Assembly (NCBI GenBank): GCA_034620365.1
Contig: JAQGEQ010000016.1
Coordinates: forward strand, 82,570-146,569
Reading direction: 5' to 3'
Length of the DNA stretch: 64,000 bases
Origin: Pegea sp. RAD2-039
Lineage: Eukaryota; Chordata; Thaliacea; Salpida; Salpidae
The first letter of the stretch is position 1, and every line of letters starts with the position of its first letter. This document shows positions 54,182-64,000 of this stretch, piece after piece. The notes beneath the pieces were generated by a model. It did no database searches and was not told the origin of the DNA. It saw only the letters and a program-made list of their open reading frames with translations. Position numbers and translations under genes: made by a program.

Positions 54182-54290
54182 CATTTCATTTATTTTATTT
54201 ATATATTTATCACAATAAATGCGAAGGAGTGTGCCTAAAGAGAGCGCCTCCCGCTAACACACATTTTCACAAATAACATTTATTAAATTA
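54182..54290 (-). mobile_element. Retrotransposon 3' end remnant
   Basis: Minus-strand 3' terminus of the same family (GTTAGCGGGAGGCGCTCTCT then CATTTATTGTGATAAATATATAAATAAA). Only about 100 bp remain. Confidence 0.8.
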
Positions 54291-54519
54291 GAAATGTAAG
54301 CTTTAAGTCTTTCTACAAATACTTATAATCCAAATTGTATAATACTTTACAATTTTTTGGTAGCACAATAAAAGTTTTAGTTTTAAGTATCAGCTGTTTA
54401 AAAGTTTGCATAGTACATAGAAGCAAAGTAAATTCAGTAAACCATTTTTTCTTATTTATTGATTATCTTTAACCCTTATAAACAAGATTAATAAAGTTGA
54501 TATCTTAAATAGTTTTGCT

Positions 54520-54665
54520 GAGAGGTCCAGCTTGGTAGTCAAAGATGTTTTAGATTCAGGTGCTTCTAGTCATGTTAGATAAATATTTGAGTTGAATTCA
54601 GAAAATATTTTACCTAAAGATTTATACGTAAAGACGTCAACAGTTATATTTATGCGCGTTTAGCA
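54520..54665 (+). pseudogene. Possible Ty1/copia protease remnant
   Basis: The frame RSSLVVKDVLDSGASSHVR then a stop, then IFELNSENILPKDLYVKT. LDSGASSH is the pattern of the aspartic protease active site in copia-type Pol. Nothing else of the element is visible, so this is weak. Confidence 0.3.
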
Positions 54666-55649
54666 GTAGAATAGAAGAATTCTTATCAATGCATATAGCA
54701 TATGTAATATATGCATGTATAAACTGCTATAAGTATGTCTTCTCACAAAATATGTGAAAATATCAATTTTCAAGCATCTTTGTTAGAGAATGGGAAATTC
54801 ATTTTTAAAGGTATTTTTAGCTTTATATTTAACTGTTAAATAGTAGTCAGTCTTAATATAATCTTATCAGTCTTATCAGTACAATCTTTATGTAAGTAAA
54901 TATTAAATTAAAGATTATAAATGAAATTCTTGATGTAAATGTTTAACTAATATTTTATAATAACATTCAACTGGTTGAAATTTCACCTTTTACACTTTTC
55001 TACGCAGCAGGGTTTCTATCAAAACAGTGGTTCAGAATACTCCTTACTTGAAATCATGACCTTTTAACTTTGCTGCCAGCAAAAAAGTAGTGAAGCAGAT
55101 AGTTTACAAAACAGAGACATTGTTTAGAACTTTTTGTTTTACTTTCTTACACTTTTTGTAAAGATGTGTTTACTCTTTACGTAAACAAATACACGATCAG
55201 TAACAACAAATTAAGTTCAAACAGTTTTATAACGAAATATTGATACGAGTATATATTATATGATTATAAAAAGTAAAATAATTTAATAAATTGCTTTTTC
55301 ATGACAGATATAGAAAAAATACCGAAACCGAAAGATTTAAATCTAATTAAGGTTTTAAATTATAATTTCGTTATTTCTTGAAAGTTTCAATGGTAATTTA
55401 TTAAAAAAGAACTTGTATTTATTTGACAGGAAATTTAATACAGAAATTTATGCTTAAAATTTGTATTCAAAGTTACGGAAATTGAAATCTATGACAATTA
55501 CAGAATATATTACTTTATAGGAAACATTACTTTTTCTACAACAATACTCAGACATTTAGCAGAATTTATATATTTCAAGTTTACATTCTTTTAAATAATT
55601 GAAAAACAGCTACAAATATACAGAAGATAGCTTATGTATCAACAATCAA
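54666..55649. other. No gene recognised
   Basis: AT-rich spacer containing the 3' flank of the transporter gene. Confidence 0.4.
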
Positions 55650-57437
55650 TTACTTCTTTAAAGTTGTTTGTATTTGATCGACAGTTTGTTTGTGAGTATC
55701 AGGAACGTATTTCCATACAAATAGAACCTTAAATCAAATAAAAAAGTAAATATCTGTCTAAATAGTAGATTAAAACTAATCTATAAAAAGTAAAACTCAC
55801 AGAAAATAAGAATAGAACAGACCAAGGTATAAATGCAAAACTACCAAAATATTGCAACATATCAGCACCAACCATTGTAACCATAGTTGCACTTGCATAG
55901 AAGCTAATAGAACAGACTAGAAACACCATAGGGCGTGTAACAAACGTTGTTATTTGTGTTGCTATAACATTTACAGCAGCAAATGAAGTATTTCCAGCAA
56001 CAATGATCAAGAAGCCTGATACTATACATATCCACTTAGATAGAGGTAGTATTAGATTTGAGAAAATAGTCAGAATAATGTGATTAATGATCACTACACC
56101 TCCTGAAGCAATATAAACTTTTTTGATACCAAACTTTGCAATTAAGAAGACTAATATAGGAAGAGAAAAACAAGCCGCTACAAATATTCCTAAAAATAAA
56201 ATTCTGATTTCAATTGGGTTAATTTGAATTAAAAAAGGTCTTACCAAGACTAGCATAAGATGAAATCATATGATCCAGACCAGCTTTTGTAAATACATCT
56301 TCAGAATAGAAGTCGAACGAAGTACAGAGACTGAAATGGCATGAAGCAGCTACTATGATCGCAATCACTAGCTGCCATAAATAGTGGCGAGTGGAGAGTA
56401 TCTCACAAATTGTTGCTTTACGGATACTTGAGTCATCTTCAATTTGTTTTTGAATGATTTTATGCTCTTCCATTAAAGCAAAATCATTCGTAGAAGACTT
56501 TCGAAGCTTCCGTAAAGCTTTTATAGAAGCAGGCTCATGTTCAAGTAAATATTCAACTTCGCTTTTTTCTTTTTTTTGATCAGCTTTTATAATAATTGAA
56601 GCTGGAGCCCTTGGTATCCATGGAAACGAAATTAGAAATAAAATTGGAAAAATGGCGGGAAAAGCGAACAAAATAATCAAATTTTCATAAGAACCCAATA
56701 ACCAAGGTTGGCCTACGAGGGCTCCAATAGTTATACCAAAATGAAAAAAGTAAACTTGTAATGATTGATAAAATCCTTGTGTGTCATGTGTTACAATCTC
56801 TGAAATATACAACGGCACAGCACTGAACGATACACCACGAGCAATTCCACTTATAATCCTTCCAGCAATTAATACTTCATATGAAAGCATAAGAACTCCT
56901 ATCGCAGACATAAGAACTGCTGATATCAGCCACAAAATTTGAGATATAAGCAGATTTGAACGGCGACTGAAACAACAATTAATTGCAAGAATTTCAAAAG
57001 AAGCTTAAATCTAGCTGTTATATATGATGAATACATAAGCTGTAGTTACCTAAACCATTTAATAGTGAAATGGGATAAAATACAACCAAAAACGCCTCCT
57101 ATATCAAAAGAAATCTGTGTTAGGCTAGATATAGTGTTTGCGTAATGATCTGATGGTATTTGTCCATGCCTTTCCTGAATATAAATGTTGTTAAAGTCAC
57201 ACAAGTAATAATAAATCAGAAATAAATTTTGGATTAATTAAAACTTTCATGAAAATTATCGTTTTAAAAAGATTGAAATTATTTATAAATTTAAGAAAGC
57301 TTCACCGTATGAGTTTGATTAATAAACTTTAAAATAGCAGGTCTTGATGGATTTAGTAAAGAAATAGAAGTTCCGCTCATCGTCAGTGTAACAAACTCCA
57401 CCCAGACAGCAGTTAATACAGAATACATCGAGTTCAT
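55650..57437 (-). CDS. GLUT/SLC2-like major facilitator transporter
   Basis: Five exons: 57437-57306, 57174-57050, 56966-56245, 56189-55801, 55727-55650; 481 aa, the usual length of the family. Twelve membrane helices expected. Family marks: an SRRSN motif after TM2 (family GRR), GRIISGIARGVSFSAVPLYISEI in TM4, and a VPDTHKQTVDQI end corresponding to PETKGRT. The PESPR motif after TM6 is degraded to IPRAPAS, and the long loop between TM6 and TM7 is charged. SLC2 proteins carry hexoses, polyols or urate; the changed motifs leave the substrate open. The last intron has an AAG acceptor. Start chosen at the first ATG of exon 1, whose sequence runs straight into TM1. Confidence 0.88.
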
Positions 57438-57995
57438 CTTCACCAAAAATCTTATATTACTTAAAATAAAAGCAAAAATCTTTCATATTATTAGTATATC
57501 ATCTCAACTCTTTTTTAAAGTATTTCTTTAATACTAAAATATAAAAAGTTTAACTAAAGTTGGTTAGCAATTAAAACTTAGTAGTTAAAGCTACTCAGTA
57601 ACTACAAATATTTACTGTTGAAGCATAATCAGCAACAAAATGTTGTTTCAGCAATTTTGAAACAAAATAAAAGATATCTACATCATAATCAAAAGAATAG
57701 AATAACTTAAAACTGATTATATAAATAGTAAGAAAATATCTTCTTTGCTTTTATTAAGTAGCTCCTTTTCATCAACTGTTTTTTCCGTTTACATGGAAAT
57801 AAAAATGGATTGAACTGTTAAAATTCATTTTCCGCAAGGTGTCGTCAAAGAGTCACAAAGAAATTCAGAACTATTTGTTAGGAGAAGATAAATCCTCTGA
57901 CAATTCTGAAACATCTCTGCGATTTGTGAAGATAAAGAACTCTTTCAGGGTTATGGGAACGAACTGATGCAGCTACTGACGCAAGAGCTAGTAGA
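57438..57995. other. Spacer upstream of the transporter
   Basis: Probably the promoter region of the minus-strand transporter. Minus-strand codons at about 58015-57900 (ILVFIAVFSFVLLALASVAA, then SVRSHNPERVLYL) resemble a signal peptide or membrane segment but lack a clear start and splice sites. Confidence 0.3.
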
Positions 57996-58029
57996 ACGAA
58001 ACTGAATACAGCAATGAACACCAAAATGA

Positions 58030-58282
58030 TGACGTCACTAAAAAGTGATGACGTCACTAGAAAGCAATGACGTCAAGAAGTAGTAAAAACGCGACAAAGA
58101 AGTGATGAAAACACAAGATAGTGATGACGTCACATAAAAACGATGACGTCTTGACATAATCATGATGACTTGAAATTGATGACGTCATAAAATGGTCATG
58201 ACGTCACGAAGTAGTCTCATGTAATGGAAAAACTGAATTTACATGAAAATGATGACGTCATAAAGAAGTTGTGACGTCATTA
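58030..58282. promoter_or_regulatory. Cluster of eight TGACGTCA palindromes
   Basis: Eight perfect CRE octamers in about 250 bp (first at 58030-58037, 58049-58056 and 58068-58075), plus near matches (ATGACGTCTT). Such density cannot be chance in AT-rich DNA. CREB/ATF-type factors bind this octamer. Lies between the divergent transporter and connexin genes, about 2.7 kb upstream of the connexin start. Confidence 0.7.
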
Positions 58283-58299
58283 GGAAGTGATGGTATCAA

Positions 58300-60900
58300 A
58301 TCTAAAAATATATTTCAAATCTATCTTAAATTTTAAACAAAATCATTTTTACTGAAAATATATTTCTGGGTTTCAGCTGAAATAGAAATGATTTTGTGGA
58401 TTTTGTGGAAATAAGTTGCAAAATATGAATTAAAATTTGAAATTTGTGATCTGAACTCTTTTTTCCAAACTTTTTATCTTTAAATCAAAATAATTAGCTG
58501 ATAATTAGTTTAAATTAAGATTAGTTATTTAAATTATTGAGTTTTAATACTTTATTATCAAAGTATTGGCTTTTCCAACTCTTTTGAACCAAAAATAAAT
58601 CTGTATTTTATAATATTCAGTTAATTTCTAATATTTTTAAAATCAGCTTTCTTAGGTTTTAATTTTAAATTTTTAAAAATGTTTTTTATTTTTATTATCT
58701 CAAGTATTCAAACCAAAGCTTTTGATTGAGTTGTTTGGAAATAAAAACAATTTTAAAGTTCAATGTTTTTAATTTCAGTGTATTAAAATGTATTGTTTTT
58801 GTTTAAGTTTTGTTTTTAGTTCTTATTTTATAGAATAATAATGTTTATATTATTAATGTCTTCGGTTTATTTTCATGGATAAAACTATCAAATTATAGAA
58901 ACAAGGAACTTTTTTATAATACCAAAAATAAAATCTTCATAATTCTATGGATTTTATTATAATTATTATTATTTGAAACTTTATAAAAACTGAAAGATAT
59001 TTTGAAGATACCAAACATAATTCCTGAAAAAAAACAGGTTTAAAGATACAATTTTTTTATTGTAATATTACCCAACAAATTAAGTTAATTTCAGAAATAC
59101 TGAGTGGAGTAACTTCGTCTTTCAAAATCACATTTGTATATCTAGATATTTGGAACAGAACAATTTAGAAAAGAAAACATAGTTTTTGAAAAAGCTGTAA
59201 AAAATTGGATTGATACAATAAAGTTTTACTTAAATTTGGATAAAACATTTCAACAGAATAAAGTTTTTACGACTTAACATTAAAAAAATTATTTTAAACC
59301 ACCTTTAACAAGTCGTTTTGCAAATGATTTGCTGAGTTTGATAACTTGGTAAGAAAATATTTTGTGTTTTGTTTTTTCTAAATAAATAAGTTTAAAAAGT
59401 TATAAAACTTATTTAATTTGTTTAGAAAATATGAATTGTTATAAAGCTAGTCACAAGTTAAAGAATAGTTTTTGTTTAGACAGAAAATACTACAACATCC
59501 AAACAAGTAAGTTGCTAGAAGCAAGTGAGTCTTCAACATTTTAAAGTTGATCTTATTCGCTTGTGATCTTTTTATTTTTCTGCTTAAAGAAAAAGTTTAA
59601 TTTGAAAAATCTATTTACTTATTTCACTAGTAGAGTTAATTTGTAATTAAAGACTAACAAATTGAAAAGTTTAAGATTATTTTGTGATTTCACAAATAAC
59701 CTTTAAAACTTATTTCATTTGTTTATTCGTTTTGAAAAACAATCTCTTTTGTTTTATAAACTTTAAGCTTTCTGAGTTTTTTTTTAATTTTTTGCAATTA
59801 TAAGAATAAATCTTGAGAACAAATTTTTCAGACAAAAATTTTAAGACTTTTATTTCAAATTCTTTTCTTTTATTTAAAATTTTGTTTTAACTTAAAGACT
59901 ATGCAGTAAATTAAACATATTGATAAACAGTTTCTATTTATTTTCATAAATGTTTTTAAAACTAAAAATACAACTTTATTAGGTTTCAAAATTGTATAAT
60001 TTCAAAGAAAATTTTAAATATTTGTTACAAAACTTACTGATTTAAAGTTTATCTCTTACATAACTTAGAAAATTAAATGTTAGATCATTTACTATTAGTT
60101 TTAAATTCAATTACTTATTTGGTTATTGTTTTCAAACCTCAAATTTTCAAACAGTGTTATTAAATAAGTTTCAAATTTTGTTTTTCAATAACAGTTTTCA
60201 AAACTTTGGAACAGAATTATTTTATTTCATTTAAATTTTAGTTTTAACCTTTTAGCTTGTTCAGTAGAGTTGAAAACCAACATTTTTTTTAAAGTTTTTT
60301 TAAAGACTTTTTCAGACTTTTTTGAGTGGAAACCAACTAAGGATTAGTTTTAAGAGAAGATTTTTAAAGGTTTTATTCTACAATTTCCTGAATGTCCAGA
60401 TTATTAATCTTTTTCTTGAGTTTTAATTACTTTGAGGCTAAATTTTTTGAAGCATAACAAGTTTCTGTTTTCTGATTGGCTTGTAAATTAACTCATTTTT
60501 TCCAAAAAAAATGAACTTTCATTTTATTTTTAAGCTTTCCAAAGCTAGCTTCTAGCTTATCACCATTTCATAAATATCTTTTGTTTGTTTTTAATAAATT
60601 TCTTATGACTTCTATTTTTATTTTACGAAATAAATTTTGTTCAAGTATTTTTTATGATGTTTTCTTATTTTGAATTTGGTTAAAGTAGTTTCATTTTGTG
60701 ACCTTTTAAATTTTAAATTTGAGTTTTTTTCTGATATTTTTTTTATAATTTTTGTTTGATTAAGTTTTTCAAAATTAATCAGTAAATTATTATGAATTTT
60801 GAAATTAATTTTTAGTAATTTCTTGCAATCTTTTACTTTTCGAAATTCTGAAATGTCTTTATTTTTTTGACATTTCTTTTTTAATTAAAAATGCAAAAAA
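58300..60900. other. Gene-poor AT-rich region upstream of the connexin
   Basis: No coding sequence or repeat recognised; T-rich on the plus strand. Confidence 0.5.
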
Positions 60901-60919
60901 CTTTTGATTTAACTGTCAA

Positions 60920-60962
60920 GAAAGTGTGACGTCACTTCTAGCGAATTTAATGACGTCACTTT
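60920..60962. promoter_or_regulatory. CRE pair just upstream of the connexin
   Basis: Two TGACGTCA sites near 60927 and 60951, 24 bp apart and 40-70 bp before the connexin ATG. Proximity to the start suggests a promoter role; this is inference. Confidence 0.5.
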
Positions 60963-60998
60963 TACCTTTTAGCTTATTAAGAGTCTGAAAAAATAAAA

Positions 60999-63204
60999 AT
61001 GATTTTTGGTCTTTTAAGTGAATTTACTGAACAAGTAAGTAGATGACGTCATTTGCAACAAAGATTATGACCTCATTAAAAATATGATGATGATGTATTT
61101 GTTTCAGGTATTGGATCATACTACTGCGTTTGGAATTGTTTGGTATGTCCTAACTTTTGGATACCGACTGTATGTCATCACTGGATTTGGGTCAGGTACT
61201 TCTAATCTTCTTCTAATCTTCTTCTAATCTTCTTCTAATCTTCTTCTAATCTTCTTCTAATCTTCTTCTAATCTTCTTCTAATCTTCTTCTAATCTTCTT
61301 CTAATCTTCTTCTAATCTTCTTCTAATCTTCTTCTAATCTTCTTCTAATCTTCTTCTAATCTTCTTCTAATCTTCTTCTAATCTTCTTCTAATCTTCTTC
61401 TAATCTTCTTCTAATCTTCTTCTAATCTTCTTCTAATCTTCTTCTAATCTTCTTCTAATCTTCTTCTAATCTTCTTCTAATCTTCTTCTAATCTTCTTCT
61501 AATCTTCTTCTAATCTTCTTCTAATCTTCTTCTAATCTTCTTCTAATCTTCTTCTAATCTTCTTCTAATCTTCTTCTAATCTTCTTCTAATCTTCTTCTA
61601 ATCTTCTTCTAATCTTCTTCTAATCTTCTTCTAATCTTCTTCTAATCTTCTTCTAATCTTCTTCTAATCTTCTTCTAATCTTCTTCTAATCTTCTTCTAA
61701 TCTTCTTCTAATCTTCTTCTAATCTTCTTCTAATCTTCTTCTAATCTTCTTCTAATCTTCTTCTAATCTTCTTCTAATCTTCTTCTAATCTTCTTCTAAT
61801 CTTCTTCTAATCTTCTTCTAATCTTCTTCTAATCTTCTTCTAATCTTCTTCTAATCTTCTTCTAATCTTCTTCTAATCTTCTACAGTGTATTCTGACGAA
61901 GATGGTATGTTTACCTGTCAGGAAAAGGAACATAACGCTTGCGAAATGGCTTGTTTTAATCAATTCATTCGTCTATCACATACAAGATATTGGTCCTTAC
62001 AAGTAGATAAATACCATCTCATGACATCATCTGATGACGTCATCATTTGCAGTTGGTAGCAGTGGCGATTCCAACAGTGCTTTTTCATCTGTATGCAAAT
62101 AAAGTTGGTAAGGACATCCGCAAGATTGAGAACACAGAATCATTGATAAAGTCTTTGGAAAATGGAAGCATCGAAGTGAATAATTTGAGTGAGAAGCAGA
62201 TGAAATTGTTGGCTAAATTCAAAGAGCGACGAAACGCGGTTGGAAAATGGAAAACTCGAACTGTTTATCGCGGAGACAACGTTAAATCAGTAATGACGTC
62301 ATCAATATCTCGATAAATAGTGACGTCATCAATATCTCTCAGGTTCCTTACACGAAAAAGTTGATGATTGGATATCTTATTAATTTGGTTTGCCGGTTTG
62401 CAATTGAGTTGGGCTTTGTTTTCATCTCTGTCAACATGTACAACTTTGAGGTAAGTAAATTTCGAATGGCGAGTAAAGGTGCTGAAGTGTCACTTGGTGG
62501 CTCTTTCAGTTTTATTTCAACTTCAAAAACATCCAAATTTTTAATTCTAAAAAAGATAGTTTGTTCTCTGTTCTAAAGATGTAAAATTCCATCACAGGAT
62601 GGCGAAAGAGTGAGTAATTTTGGAAACTGGTTATGGATGGAGGTTCCAGGAATATTTAAATGTGATGGAATGTTAGATGAAGCTGTTGATGAAGCTTGTC
62701 ATAAACATACTGGTACTTTAAATGATCTAACAAGACAAAGTACAATTACTTGTTCTGTTCCACGTGCTACTGTAAGTAAGCGTTCATGACGTCATCAAGT
62801 CTTCACGTGATTTGTTTATAGGAGAAGACTTTGTTGTTGAGAAGTGTTCATATTTTGACATTTGTATGTCTTCTTTGCACTGCTCTTGAATTCGTGCTTC
62901 TTTGTATCCGAAGATGGAAGCATAGAGGAGGAATTATGAGCAAGAAAGTGGAAAAGTAATCATAAAATCTTTTTCAACAAAAATATTTATTTTTTTCGAT
63001 ATTTTTTAGAAACAATAACGGATCGAATGACGATTTTTCTCTTCGGCTTCAAGCTCTGTCAGCAAATGACAAATCTTTAAAACCTGAAAAGTAAATTCTA
63101 AGTAACCACGTGATCAAATGACGCAATATTTTAATATTTTCAGTATGTATGAAACGGTTCAAATCGATAGCATCCGTTCTCGGGCTACAAAGAATTTCGT
63201 GTGA
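60999..63204 (+). CDS. Connexin (gap-junction protein)
   Basis: Nine exons: 60999-61034, 61108-61195, 61887-62002, 62053-62289, 62343-62450, 62598-62771, 62822-62955, 63010-63090, 63144-63204; 344 aa, all phases agree. N-terminus MIFGLLSEFTEQ, TM1 (TTAFGIVWYVLTFGYRLYVI), extracellular loop 1 VYSDEDGMFTC with Cys52, 60 and 64 and the connexin SHTRYW motif, TM2, cytoplasmic loop, TM3, loop 2 with Cys217, 229 and 247 followed by SVPRATEKT (family SRPTEKT), TM4 and a short tail. Six connexins form a hemichannel; two dock between cells. Spacing is unusual: C-X7-C-X3-C in loop 1 (usual X6) and C-X11-C-X17-C in loop 2 (usual X4-5 and X5). Intron 2 is an 11-bp tandem repeat. Poly(A) signal near 63323. 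Confidence 0.95.
61198..61880 (+). repeat. 11-bp tandem repeat filling connexin intron 2
   Basis: About 62 almost perfect units of CTAATCTTCTT between the donor (GTACTT at 61196) and the acceptor (CTTCTACAG, ending 61886). Each unit carries a branch-point-like CTAAT and a pyrimidine run, so the array resembles the normal end of an intron copied many times. It makes this intron 691 bp, against about 50-150 for the other connexin introns. Confidence 0.97.
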
Positions 63205-63215
63205 TGACGTCACTA
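62030..63215. promoter_or_regulatory. TGACGTCA sites in connexin introns
   Basis: Perfect octamers at about 62034 (intron 3), 62293 and 62321 (intron 4), 62787 (intron 6) and 63204 (over the stop codon); intron 1 has one near 61043. Introns 3, 4 and 6 are only about 50 bp long. Regulatory meaning is inferred. Confidence 0.55.
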
Positions 63216-63345
63216 CAAAATGGCATCTACATCTTTGGTTAATTCGATGACATCAATCACATGAACTTATTTAAAATTCGTTTTCTTGAACTTGATGTCA
63301 TCACGCCAATATTTTATAACCTAATAAAATGATGTAGCTAAAATG

Positions 63346-64000
63346 CAATTGATGACGTAGTTGATGACGTAGTTGATAACGTAGTTGATGACGTAGTTGA
63401 TGATGTAGTTGATGATGTAGTTGATGAAGTAGTTGATGAATTAGTTGATGAAGTAGTTGATGATGTAGTTGATGATGTAGTTGATGAAATAGTTGATGAT
63501 ATAGTTGATGATGTAGTTGATGAATTAGTTGATGAAGTAGTTGATGAAGTAGTTGATAATGTAGATGATGATGTAGTTGATGATGTAGTTGATGAAGTAG
63601 TTGATGAACTAGTTGATGATGTAGTTGATGAAGTAGTTGATGAAGTAGTTGATGAAGTAGTTGATGAACTAGTTGATGAAGTAGTTGATGATGTAGTTGA
63701 TGATGTAGTTGATGAAGTAGTTTATGAAGTAGTTGATGAAGTAGTTGATGAAGTAGTTGATGATGTAGTTGATGAAGTAGATGATGATGTAGTTGATGAA
63801 GTAGTTAATGAAGTAGTTAATGAAGTAGTTGATGAAGTAGTTGATGATGTAGTTGATGAATTAGTTGATGAAGTAGTTGATGAAGTAGTTAATGAAGTAG
63901 TTAATGAAGTAGTTGATGAAGTAGTTGATGATGTAGTTGATGAATTAGTTGATGAATTAGTTCATGAAGTAGCTGATGATGTAGTTAATGAAGTAGTTGA
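63346..64000 (+). repeat. 12-bp minisatellite GATGAAGTAGTT, runs off the window
   Basis: About 54 units of GAT-GA[A/C/T]-GTAGTT. The first units read GATGACGTAGTT, a near CRE (TGACGTAG), later ones drift to GAAGTA, GATGTA and GAATTA. It is free of stops in one frame (VVDE/VVDD repeats) but has no start or gene context, so it is called as a repeat. Confidence 0.95.

Noticed and set aside
61198-61880. CRISPR-like or satellite array
   Set aside because: The 11-bp units have no spacers, and splice sites with matching phase on both sides place it within a connexin intron.
62348-62536. Minus-strand 62-codon frame over connexin exon 5
   Set aside because: Shadow of the connexin coding exon and its following intron.
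60999-63204. Innexin or pannexin instead of connexin
   Set aside because: There are three cysteines per extracellular loop, SHTRYW and an SVPRATEKT motif; innexins have two cysteines per loop and other signatures.

Overview
Animal nuclear DNA, very AT-rich, with many small spliced genes whose introns are mostly about 40-60 bp. The clearest taxonomic clue is an intact connexin gene near the right end. Connexins are classically chordate-specific, so with compact introns, an opsin and a trefoil/thrombospondin protein the best guess is a tunicate, perhaps larvacean-like. The lineage is inference; all gene models are mine, from splice sites and reading frames.

Left part (1-25,330) is a young segmental duplication. 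Three copies of a Sam68/STAR-like KH RNA-binding protein gene lie at the left edge (minus strand, cut by the window), at 10.6-12.8 kb (minus) and at 19.9-22.2 kb (plus). Copies II and III form a large inverted pair with arms near 5.8 kb. Around them are decayed CR1/L2-like non-LTR retrotransposon pieces, a promoter-like module (CCAAT-box minisatellite of variable length, two TGACGTCA sites, TATA box, 29-codon ORF) in three versions, and a triplicated decayed gene fragment.

Middle part: 25.4-31.6 kb carries five tRNA-Glu(TTC) genes, four of them in a duplicated 1.4 kb unit, and an uninterrupted 468-codon reading frame resembling the C-terminal half of importin-9 without its 5' half. A secreted protein gene with three trefoil and four thrombospondin type-1 repeats (33.5-36.8 kb, minus) has a retrotransposon 3' end with a roughly 412 bp (AAAT)n tail inside one intron. 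A long gene-poor stretch follows.

Right part: a complete opsin (42.5-45.1 kb, plus), MGME1 mitochondrial exonuclease and PPM1G phosphatase in tandem (47.8-52.0 kb, minus), a GLUT/SLC2-like transporter (55.7-57.4 kb, minus) and the connexin (61.0-63.2 kb, plus). The connexin has an intron built from about 62 copies of an 11-bp repeat, and perfect TGACGTCA palindromes cluster upstream of it and inside its tiny introns. The window ends in a 12-bp minisatellite. The genes belong to unrelated pathways (RNA binding, mitochondrial DNA maintenance, phosphatase signalling, transport, photoreception, cell coupling); nothing suggests one operon-like unit.
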